From NCBI GenBank assembly GCA_017940105.1, contig JAGAZG010000168.1, positions 1 to 64,000 of the forward strand: a stretch of DNA of 64,000 nt, in the 5' to 3' direction. This stretch comes from Mailhella sp. (GTDB taxonomy: Bacteria; Desulfobacterota; Desulfovibrionia; Desulfovibrionales; Desulfovibrionaceae). A model generated the notes under the pieces. The model had not been told where the DNA came from. It did no database searches and worked only from the letters and a program-made list of their open reading frames with translations. How positions within the stretch are numbered: position 1 is the first letter of the stretch; every line of letters begins with the position of its first letter. Of this stretch, positions 57,020 through 64,000 are shown in pieces. The position numbers were made by a program, and so were the translations under genes.

Positions 57020-59131
57020 TTAAAAACCGCCGTAGGTGAGGTAACACCGGCAGTTAATAAGCTCTCCTGGGCGGTTGTCATTCGGGTCACGGGGGTAAAG
57101 CAACCCGTTCGAGAACTTCTCGTCGATGGCCCGCGTCTCACCTTCCAGCTTGACGTGGTTTGCCTTGCCGTGCGTCCCATCCCTGGGGTCAACCTGCGGC
57201 CTGTGATGCCACGTCTTAGTCTGCGCCCCGGCAGCTTTCATCATGTCAAACTGCCCTGTGGCGAGAGCCGTCATGGTTTCCTGACGGGCAATCAGTTTTG
57301 CCCTCGACTTCGTGGTTCCCATCTCCGCCAGAATTTCTTTTCTCAGTTCTGCCTGACTTGAGCCATTCGCCACGCCAGCGGCAACAATTTCAGCCACACG
57401 CTTCTGCGTTGTGGCCTCGATGCCGACGATTCTCTTGCCGCCGTTTATCTTGGCTGCGCTGACAAATTCAGGACGGTCAATAGAGGTCAGGGTATAATTC
57501 TCCTGATTGATGGCCGCCCCATCATCGTATGCCTTTTTCCACAACGGCAGGAACAGCTCGCCCAGCTTTTTGGCTTCCTCTTTCCAGTCAAGCAAGCCGG
57601 AAACAACAGCTTCGGCCAGCAAACGCTGTTCCTCCTCAGACATCACGTTCCACAGCTCTGCGTCGAACGTGCCATCCGGCAGCAGGAACTGTTCCAGCTT
57701 GGCAAGAGCCTCATTCATGCCGGCCTTGTCCTTCAAGCCAAGAGCTTTCGCTACCGCAGATTGCTGCTCCGTGAAATGCCGGGTTACAGCAACCTCGAAA
57801 AGCCGTGCATCTTCCTGCACGGCTGTCGCTTCCTGCCGAAGCAGGAGGGCGATATTGAATTGTCGTCCCTTCTCGCCATGTTCACTGCTGAGGCCGAGCG
57901 TGTCTTGCATCAATGCTTGTGTCACATCAGTCGGGTTGTCACCCTCGTTTACGAACAGGTCATTGATGCCGATACGGAACACATCGCCATTGTCAGTGTC
58001 AGGCAAGTCCAGGAGCCGCCTAGCCTCATTCCTCGTGAGCAAGCCACCACTGTACCCCTCTATGGCTCTTGTCTTGTCGAATTCTTTGTCGTAAGGAATT
58101 ACGGCTTCATACCGCCAGACGATGTTCTCGCCAAACAGCGGAATGAGCTGCTTGTTTATCGCTTCCTCACGGTTCCTGATTTTCGGTGTCAGCACATTCT
58201 TTGCATAGATGTACTGCGCCGCGTCAGCCGTCGAGCGATTGCTGTTCTCGGTGATGCCCATGATTTCACGAGGCACACCAAAATGTTCAAGGACTGCATC
58301 GCGCATGGCTGTGCGGCTTTCGATGAAACCGAGGTTGCCGCCGTTGGCGTTGCCCATCACATGAATGCTGACATCGCCGGACAGGGCAGCCGCCTTGTGG
58401 CTGTTCTCCACACCTTTGTGCTTCTGGTTCCAGCGGGCCAGGAATGCGTCACGCTGTTCCTTCGTCGCATTCGGCATACTGAACACAACAGGCGGCGTGG
58501 CATCGTTGTAGAAGAACCGCTTCTGGAACTTGGCAGCGTACTCATCAATCTCAACCTCGTCCGCAATGCTTTCAGCAATGCCCAGCCCTCGCATGAACGG
58601 GTCAAGGGGGTTGAGCTGCTTCATCACAAACATATCATCCACAGGGACGGTCATGTTCAAACCACCCGGCGAGACTATCGAGTATTTCGGACTGCCGAGA
58701 TACGGCGTGGCCTTTACCCAATGGGGCGGGACGTTCCACAATTCCACCGGCATACCGCTTTCATTCCTCTCAATCAGGAAATAGCTTTCGCCGACGAGCA
58801 TCAGGTATATCTCGTGCAGCCGCCACATCGCAGAACTCGTCATCTCATACAGCGGGTTCGGCTGTCCCATGAAGTCAAGGAAGGGATGGCTCAAGACCTC
58901 GACTTCTGTGCCGTCCGGCTGGATTTGATACAGCTTGCCTTCGATGTTCGCTAGATCGCTGGCAATCCTGTCCACCACCGCAAGCCGGGGGCTTTTCGAG
59001 AACATGGCAAGCCATTCCGACGTGTTCATGGTCGGTGGTCTTGTCCACCTCGATATGAAGCTGTTACGGTTGCTGTCCGTGTACGCTTCTTGCGATTTCT
59101 TTCTCCCAAACAGGGTATCAAATATACTCAT
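57020..59131 (-). CDS. Portal protein fused to Mu F-like head morphogenesis domain
   Basis: 703 residues. N-terminal ~400 residues are HK97-type portal (DTLFGRKKSQEAYTDSNRNS ... FGVPREIMGITENSNRSTAD, ARRLLDLPDTDNGD). C-terminal ~200 residues match Mu gpF minor head protein (LIARQETMTALATGQFDMMK, TWHHRPQVDPRDGTHGKANH, NDNRPGELINCRCYLTYGGF). One gene does the work of two in other phages; no frameshift seen. Confidence 0.92.
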   Translation of the reverse strand: MSIFDTLFGRKKSQEAYTDSNRNSFISRWTRPPTMNTSEWLAMFSKSPRLAVVDRIASDLANIEGKLYQIQPDGTEVEVLSHPFLDFMGQPNPLYEMTSSAMWRLHEIYLMLVGESYFLIERNESGMPVELWNVPPHWVKATPYLGSPKYSIVSPGGLNMTVPVDDMFVMKQLNPLDPFMRGLGIAESIADEVEIDEYAAKFQKRFFYNDATPPVVFSMPNATKEQRDAFLARWNQKHKGVENSHKAAALSGDVSIHVMGNANGGNLGFIESRTAMRDAVLEHFGVPREIMGITENSNRSTADAAQYIYAKNVLTPKIRNREEAINKQLIPLFGENIVWRYEAVIPYDKEFDKTRAIEGYSGGLLTRNEARRLLDLPDTDNGDVFRIGINDLFVNEGDNPTDVTQALMQDTLGLSSEHGEKGRQFNIALLLRQEATAVQEDARLFEVAVTRHFTEQQSAVAKALGLKDKAGMNEALAKLEQFLLPDGTFDAELWNVMSEEEQRLLAEAVVSGLLDWKEEAKKLGELFLPLWKKAYDDGAAINQENYTLTSIDRPEFVSAAKINGGKRIVGIEATTQKRVAEIVAAGVANGSSQAELRKEILAEMGTTKSRAKLIARQETMTALATGQFDMMKAAGAQTKTWHHRPQVDPRDGTHGKANHVKLEGETRAIDEKFSNGLLYPRDPNDNRPGELINCRCYLTYGGF

Positions 59132-59139
59132 AATCCACC

Positions 59140-60516
59140 TCAGAACGAGAAACCAAAGTCTGGTATGCCGTTTTCCAGTTCGGCATAAGCGTTTGCCGAT
59201 GCGTCAACCATATCTTTCAACGCCATCACGGGGAAATTCTCCAACTGTCTGAAATACTCATCATTCCATTCAGCGGTCATAACATCAACATTCCCAGCCA
59301 GCCACTGCGATGAAAACGGCTCGGCACGAGTTATTTTGTCACCCGTCTCTGGCATCGTAATCACATGGAATCCGCCGAGCAGTCTTACGAAACTCTGCAC
59401 TTGGTCTTTACCGGCCTGTCCGGGGTCTTGCGGCAAGCGCACCGTGACATTGCCATAGAGCGCATTGTCGCTGACTGCCGTGTTCCTTATCAGCCGTCTA
59501 ACGTCAGCGCTGTTCTCACGAACATTTATCACATCCGCAATAACAGTTCTGCCGTCTTTCCGCTTGCCCATCAAAACGCCAGCCGTGCAAGCGCTTTCCT
59601 TGTTCTCGCTTGGTATGGTCGCAGCCAAATCCCAGGCTCGAACCCAACGAACAACATCTGTCGGCACCGCATTGAGCATTTCGCCCACTTTCGACCTCTT
59701 GAAGTAGAACCCGGCAGCAGGGCGAATTTTCCAGTTGCCTCTGAGCAATCGTTCTTTCTCCACGATGCCGAGGCCGTGCAGGTTCGCCAGATATGACGGG
59801 TTGCGTTCCAGCAGAATCTTGTTGTCATAGATATTCGATGCTATGAAGGTCACGCTTTTGCAAAACTCTGGCTTGAAGTCAGGGTTGCCTTTCAGCATTT
59901 CCGTCAACTCGTCTACGGAATCAGCCCACGTTATTTCTTCCGCATCACGGAAAAACCAGCGAATCTTTCCAGACCGTTCGGGTATCGGATAGCCAGTATC
60001 TTGGTCAATCCACCATGCAATAAACTTGGCGACCCAACTATCCACATCGGGATTGCAAGTCGCTCTGATGCAAGGCTTCACGCCACAGGTACTGCGGTTT
60101 CGTGATAGCATATAGAAAAACTGCGTTTCGGAGAAATGGCACAGCTCATCAAAACCCAAATAACAAATCTGAGAGCCTTGCCATTTCGGCAAATCGCGGT
60201 CGCCGTCGATGTGCATAAAGGACACTCTCGCCTTGCCGTTAAACGTCCAATGAGGCTTCGGACTGGCCTTATATACAGCGCTTCGTAAAAGGCCATATAT
60301 CTGCATACTTTCGTCCAACAAACCACCGTCAATGGTTATCTGCGTGGCATTCTTACGAAAAATTGTCGCGGTATAGCCATCCACGTTCATGTGACGCAAC
60401 GGTTCAAGAAGCAGAGCATACGTCTTCCCGCCGCCAGCCGCCCCACCGTAAATTGCGATGTCGGCATTTGTTGCGAGGAACTTTTCTTGCGGCCCTCTCT
60501 GCGGCTTAAGAATCAT
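59140..60516 (-). CDS. terL: Terminase large subunit
   Basis: 458 residues from ATG 60516 (GGGAG 8 nt upstream, inside the small subunit gene). Walker A IAIYGGAAGGGKTYALLLEP, Walker B ICYLGFDELCHFS, coupling SRNRSTCGVKPCIRATCNPD, nuclease domain VRAWDLAATIPS and TAGVLMGKRKDGRTVI. Packages DNA into procapsids. Confidence 0.95.
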   Translation of the reverse strand: MILKPQRGPQEKFLATNADIAIYGGAAGGGKTYALLLEPLRHMNVDGYTATIFRKNATQITIDGGLLDESMQIYGLLRSAVYKASPKPHWTFNGKARVSFMHIDGDRDLPKWQGSQICYLGFDELCHFSETQFFYMLSRNRSTCGVKPCIRATCNPDVDSWVAKFIAWWIDQDTGYPIPERSGKIRWFFRDAEEITWADSVDELTEMLKGNPDFKPEFCKSVTFIASNIYDNKILLERNPSYLANLHGLGIVEKERLLRGNWKIRPAAGFYFKRSKVGEMLNAVPTDVVRWVRAWDLAATIPSENKESACTAGVLMGKRKDGRTVIADVINVRENSADVRRLIRNTAVSDNALYGNVTVRLPQDPGQAGKDQVQSFVRLLGGFHVITMPETGDKITRAEPFSSQWLAGNVDVMTAEWNDEYFRQLENFPVMALKDMVDASANAYAELENGIPDFGFSF

Positions 60517-60991
60517 CTTTACCACTCCCATTGTCCGGCAAGTAAATCTGAACGTCCTGCTGTGCATTTTCGTCGATTTGCTCGCTATCATTGACAGGGC
60601 AATAGTCGCGGTATTTGTCCCTCAAGCGATTTTTCGCAAGGAAAATCTGCATCGTAGCGTTGGGAGGTATCTGCTTCTTCACCTTTTCTATTTTCAAGAT
60701 TTTCCCAGATTCAGGGTCAATCGTTGATTTGATTTCTTCGACATAGGCGCGTCCGCAAGCAAGGTCAATCATCGAAGTTTCGATGTCCAGGTTCGGCTCG
60801 GTTTTCGCTTCCCTCAACGCTTTCTGAAATTGAGGATACTTCGTCTGCCACGAATAAAAGGTTCGTTCTTTTATGCCCATTTTCTTGATGATTTGCTGGT
60901 CGGTCAAACCAAGTTTTGCCCACTTGCAAACCATTTCAAGACCTTTGCCCTCTATCCACTCTTTATAAACACCGATTCCCACCTCAATCAC
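60506..60991 (-). CDS. terS: Terminase small subunit
   Basis: 161 residues, GTG 60991 start overlapping the previous stop (GTG 60982 also possible). N-terminal HTH: KWAKLGLTDQQIIKKMGIKE then RTFYSWQTKYPQFQKALREA; C-terminal FLAKNRLRDKYRD. Recognises pac/cos DNA for terL, with which it overlaps by 11 nt. Confidence 0.9.
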   Translation of the reverse strand: MIEVGIGVYKEWIEGKGLEMVCKWAKLGLTDQQIIKKMGIKERTFYSWQTKYPQFQKALREAKTEPNLDIETSMIDLACGRAYVEEIKSTIDPESGKILKIEKVKKQIPPNATMQIFLAKNRLRDKYRDYCPVNDSEQIDENAQQDVQIYLPDNGSGKDDS

Positions 60992-61904
60992 CCAGATACT
61001 TTTCTGACAGGATGCGGAGGAAGTCTAGTTTGTTTTTCGGGTCTAGCCCTTCCTCGTCAATCATCTTCTTTACGGCTTTGGAAATGATGTCAGCCGATTC
61101 CTGCGGCAAGGCATTTGAACCGAAGATGCTAGTCATCTGCACCCACTGTTCCTCGCCTGTATAGCCAGCCTCGTCCATCGCTTGCAACGTCAGCTTGGTC
61201 ATAGCATGGATTGCAGCCCCGATATTCTTCACATCTGCGAAGCCCTGGTATTTTGCCAGCGCCTCAAGGAATGGCTTATATTCCTCGATGCTTGCCACAC
61301 CAACGCAATCCGGTGACATACGCTTCACAGCCTCGATGAGCTTGTCCATGTCGTTTATCTGGTGCGGCAGGAACGTAAACACGATGTTCTTCCACTCGAA
61401 AGTCATAACTGGACTCAGATACTTGTCAATGTCCTCATGCACTTCAGCCAGCACATCTTTTCCGGCATACGATTCAATCATGTCGTCCACATCGTCAAGT
61501 AGCTTCGCCAGTTCCTTCAAAGTGGACTGATCATCGAAACCGGAAATTGCATTATGAGCAATCTGCTTTGCCGTTATTTTCGAGCGATTCAGCCCACTCA
61601 CATCAAGAATAACATAAAACTCTTTCAATCCAGCATCCTTGCCGGAGCGTATTCTGTGATGCCCAGAAATAATCTCAATCCTCGTATCATCCTGCGTCAA
61701 TGCGCAGAACGGGAGAGATTCTAGCTGACCACGTTTTTTGATGTTATCGGTCAACTGCTTTTGCATCTCCGTCTTCATAATGCGAGCATTGATGTCCTGC
61801 TCACGAATATGGTTTGCAGCTACCTTTGCGATAACCAAGCCTGAACCCATGTCAGCTATTTTCTCATATTCTATTTTTTGCTTTTCGCCCGTTCCGTTCT
61901 CCAC
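60984..61904 (-). CDS. ParB/Srx-type nuclease-like protein
   Basis: About 306 residues. GTG 61904 is chosen because AGGAGG lies 8 nt upstream; ATG 61925 is the alternative. ParB N-terminal motif with IRIEIISGHHRIRSGKDAGL (GHHR), flanked by the INARIMKTEMQKQLTDNIKK start. C-terminal half helical and acidic. Phage copies beside terminase may have DNA-binding or nuclease roles; overlaps the methyltransferase gene. Confidence 0.85.
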   Translation of the reverse strand: MENGTGEKQKIEYEKIADMGSGLVIAKVAANHIREQDINARIMKTEMQKQLTDNIKKRGQLESLPFCALTQDDTRIEIISGHHRIRSGKDAGLKEFYVILDVSGLNRSKITAKQIAHNAISGFDDQSTLKELAKLLDDVDDMIESYAGKDVLAEVHEDIDKYLSPVMTFEWKNIVFTFLPHQINDMDKLIEAVKRMSPDCVGVASIEEYKPFLEALAKYQGFADVKNIGAAIHAMTKLTLQAMDEAGYTGEEQWVQMTSIFGSNALPQESADIISKAVKKMIDEEGLDPKNKLDFLRILSEKYLGD

Positions 61905-63298
61905 TTCTTTTCCCTCCTGAGCCATTCAATCAACGTCTGCTTTTCAGTTCTGTCTTTCAGCTCTGACACATAGGTCAGTCGATAACCAAACTTTGGGTCT
62001 TTTTCCCGTTTCGTCAGCTTCATAATGCCACGCATTTCTTTCGCTTCAGGGTACTTTGTCATCTGCACTGTTTTGAGCGTTTTTGCTTTTTCGCGCTCCA
62101 AGTCTGTGCAAAGTCCGAGAATGAATTGCCTATTCTGTGCTACCATCGTCAGCAAACGATTCAAGCGGTAAACCCTATGCGGGACTGTCATTCCATACAT
62201 CACAAAAACGGAATCTGATACCAGTCCGCCAAAAGCTCCCATCGTCAGGGCTGCTTTATCCAAACCAAAAACACCGGCAATTTTTTTGTCGATGAACAAA
62301 GCTATGTTTATCTGCGCAGCCGCCCCCGTGAAATTATGCGTCCACAGCTTGCGGTAATACTGCGCTGACTTCGACTCAATCCGGCAAACTTGAATGTCGG
62401 AGGTTTCCTGTATCTCATAATCAATAGGCAGCATAGGGCAATCGAGAGGCAGCAATTCTGACTCGTTTGGCCTGTCAATTTTCTTGCCTTCTGCCAATTC
62501 AACGGCTTCATCCGGGCGGTTCGTCGTCAAATATACGTTCACGCCATTTCTTACGCCATACCTTGCAAACACAGGAGAACCTGCGGTGGCTCCGGGGACA
62601 TTTTCCTCGTAGCAAAGCACCAAGCACTTCGCGTCTTTAACCAAGTCCATGAACTGCTTCAAGCCCGTCTTCGGGTCAAACATTCCATATTCCGGTTCCT
62701 TCCACGTCATGTTCCCGCCAGTGTCATAATACTTTTCAAACCCAGCCAGGTATGTTGGCGGGTTTGCAATCACAAGAGCATGAGGGTCATCAAGCACCTC
62801 ATCCATGTGCTTCCACATATCGAGCGCACGGTAGCTCATGCCACCGAGAATACTTCTGGCCCTATCAAGCTGTTCGCGAAGGAATTTAATATGCTCCTCG
62901 CGTCTTTGCTCCATGTCAACCATGTAGTTGTAGAAGTAATCCTTGCCAGCATTCTTTACCATGCTGAGATACTTCCATGCGTAAAGCGCGACTGCCGGGT
63001 CAAGCAACTCCTCATTAGTAAAGCCGTTCGCCCGCAGCTCCAATTCTTCCAGCGACTGACCAGTTATTGCATAGCCCATAATCGACGTGAACATTGACAC
63101 GTCAGACGCTTCAATCTGGTTCGGCTTGAACCCAGCTTGCGTAGCAAGATGCGACATGGCAAAAGCGCCAGCGCACGGCTCCACAAATCTTGTGTACCCA
63201 TTGCGGGCCGCATTCGTAATCAGCGTCTTCAGGAATTTTTGTTCCGATGGCACTAGCGTACCAAGGAAAAACGTCCCTGGATTTTGGAATTTCGCCAT
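61871..63298 (-). CDS. Putative antirestriction adenine methyltransferase
   Basis: 475 residues. SAM motif I YTRFVEPCAGAFAMSHLA (38-55) and catalytic motif ALVIANPPTYLAGFEKYYDT (NPPTY, near 177-181) define an amino-methyltransferase; the C-terminal half is a large extra domain ending in a basic tail (REKKWRTERAKSKK). Probably modifies phage DNA against host restriction, with the ParB-like partner downstream. Confidence 0.82.
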   Translation of the reverse strand: MAKFQNPGTFFLGTLVPSEQKFLKTLITNAARNGYTRFVEPCAGAFAMSHLATQAGFKPNQIEASDVSMFTSIMGYAITGQSLEELELRANGFTNEELLDPAVALYAWKYLSMVKNAGKDYFYNYMVDMEQRREEHIKFLREQLDRARSILGGMSYRALDMWKHMDEVLDDPHALVIANPPTYLAGFEKYYDTGGNMTWKEPEYGMFDPKTGLKQFMDLVKDAKCLVLCYEENVPGATAGSPVFARYGVRNGVNVYLTTNRPDEAVELAEGKKIDRPNESELLPLDCPMLPIDYEIQETSDIQVCRIESKSAQYYRKLWTHNFTGAAAQINIALFIDKKIAGVFGLDKAALTMGAFGGLVSDSVFVMYGMTVPHRVYRLNRLLTMVAQNRQFILGLCTDLEREKAKTLKTVQMTKYPEAKEMRGIMKLTKREKDPKFGYRLTYVSELKDRTEKQTLIEWLRREKKWRTERAKSKK

Positions 63299-63330
63299 GC
63301 AAACCTGTCCTTTCCTCTAAGCAATATAAC

Positions 63331-63355
63331 AGCCCCGGCCAATATAGCCGGGGCT
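63331..63355. terminator. Hairpin after the tRNA gene
   Basis: AGCCCCGGC/GCCGGGGCT stem with a 7-nt loop, T-rich on the plus strand; on the minus strand followed by GTTATATT. May define the 3' end of the tRNA transcript. Confidence 0.55.
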
Positions 63356-63363
63356 TCATTTTC

Positions 63364-63439
63364 TGGTCCGCCGAGCAGGAATCGAACACTGCGTCCTCCC
63401 GATAAAGAGTCGGGTGCTTTGACACTAAGCTATCGACGG
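63364..63439 (-). tRNA. tRNA-Lys (anticodon CTT), slightly irregular
   Basis: 76 nt with encoded CCA. Acceptor CCGTCGA/TCGGCGG pairs fully with one G-U; D stem GCTT/AAGC; anticodon stem CCCGA/TCGGG with loop CTCTTTA (C34 T35 T36); T arm GCAG(T)G-TTCGATT-CCTGC carries one bulged U. Position 37 is T where a purine is usual. Phage-borne tRNAs supplement host codon use; the irregularities raise the chance of partial decay. Confidence 0.78.
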
Positions 63440-63461
63440 TTTATTCAGTTTTGCTGGATTA

Positions 63462-64000
63462 TCATTCCAGCGTTATATGTTGAACGCGAGCCTTGCCGTT
63501 TTTCAGCATTTCGACTGCGCTTTCAATATCCATTTCTCGTTCATTGCCCTTTCGGTCAACCCAAAACGCTTTGTTGGCGGGATCACGGGAAAGCACTAAT
63601 CTGATTTTTGCCTTCGAGTCATCGTCTTTCAGCAATTCAGCTTTTCCTTGTGCCAGCAGGTCAAGAGCTACGGCATCAGCGATTCTCGCTTTCTTGCCAG
63701 TAGCGCGGTCAACCTGATAGTACATATCTCCGCCTTGCCAGCCATTCTCGTCATGCCACAATGAGTAGATGGCCTTAACGAGCAGCTTTTCTTCGACAAC
63801 AGCAGGAGGCTTTTCTTCTGAAAAATTCAGTTCCTCTTGCTTGATTTCGGGTTCTTCGACCGTCTTTTTCTTCACGCCCTTGACAGGCGAATCGTCCTTC
63901 AGTTCTGGAATGACTTGCCCCGTTCGCTTCATCCACCATGACGCGAACACCAGCCGATGACACCATTCATTCGGCTTTCGCACATCCTCATAACAACACA
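63462..64000 (-). CDS. C-terminal part of a larger unknown phage protein, 5' end outside window
   Basis: The frame is open to the right edge (reading CCYEDVRKPNEWCHRLVFAS inward), so the GTG at 63983 is probably internal. Visible part has a Cys/Trp-containing segment (EWCHRLVFASWWMK), an acidic Pro/Glu linker (KKTVEEPEIKQEELNFSEEK) and a compact alpha/beta end (YSLWHDENGWQGGDMYYQVD). Not recognised. Confidence 0.6.
   Translation of the reverse strand, partial: CCYEDVRKPNEWCHRLVFASWWMKRTGQVIPELKDDSPVKGVKKKTVEEPEIKQEELNFSEEKPPAVVEEKLLVKAIYSLWHDENGWQGGDMYYQVDRATGKKARIADAVALDLLAQGKAELLKDDDSKAKIRLVLSRDPANKAFWVDRKGNEREMDIESAVEMLKNGKARVQHITLE

Overview
The window reads as most of the genome of a temperate, contractile-tailed (myovirus-type) bacteriophage or prophage. 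Its gene families (DUF2800, DUF2815, VapE-type primase-helicase, ArpU-type regulator, DUF3383 sheath, DUF3277 tube, large serine integrase) are those of phages of anaerobic Firmicutes. Roughly even base composition and strong AGGAGG ribosome sites suggest a Negativicutes host such as Selenomonas or a relative; that host call is inference only. Genes run off both ends. The leftmost 1.5 kb has no recognisable phage gene and may be flanking or accessory DNA.

Layout. (1) 1-1467, minus: a partial unknown gene and two small ones. (2) 1.7-2.8 kb, minus: small accessory genes driven by a repeated promoter, two of them followed directly by a hammerhead-type RNA. (3) 3.0-10.2 kb, minus: a tightly coupled operon of small zinc-ribbon, nuclease, toxin-like and peptidase-like genes. 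(4) 10.3-23.9 kb, plus: the DNA metabolism operon (hydrolase, DUF2800, DUF2815, family A polymerase, ThyX, small nucleotide-metabolism proteins, VapE primase-helicase, VRR-NUC nuclease, SNF2-type helicase, ArpU-type late regulator). (5) 24.2-27.05 kb, plus: more promoter/small gene/hammerhead cassettes and a structured RNA candidate. (6) 27.0-29.5 kb: divergent XRE regulators with clear promoters and operators, then the serine integrase. (7) 29.5-64 kb, minus: the late genes, transcribed right to left: ParB-like and methyltransferase genes, terminase, portal, protease, capsid, connectors, sheath, tube, tape measure, baseplate, tail fibres, a complete diversity-generating retroelement (DGR), holin-like proteins and endolysin.

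Three things stand out. First, the DGR: a 133-bp variable repeat at the end of a C-type-lectin-like tail gene differs from its template repeat at 20 positions, and all 20 are adenines in the template; avd, reverse transcriptase and a target hairpin are present. Second, five copies of a type II hammerhead ribozyme-like RNA lie directly behind the stop codons of small accessory genes, with covarying stems, a conserved loop-tail pseudoknot and an extra U in the core; two have a mutated core. Third, two families of non-coding repeats: a ~200-bp element (3 copies) after the 3' end of each of the three main operons, and an AT-rich ~260-bp element (2 copies), one after the primase-helicase gene and one between tail tube and tail chaperone.

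Read together: XRE regulators and integrase control lysogeny; the plus operon replicates DNA and ends in the ArpU-type activator, which probably turns on the minus-strand late operon; the DGR diversifies the receptor-binding tail protein; the repeated promoter cassettes express small accessory genes, possibly including during lysogeny.
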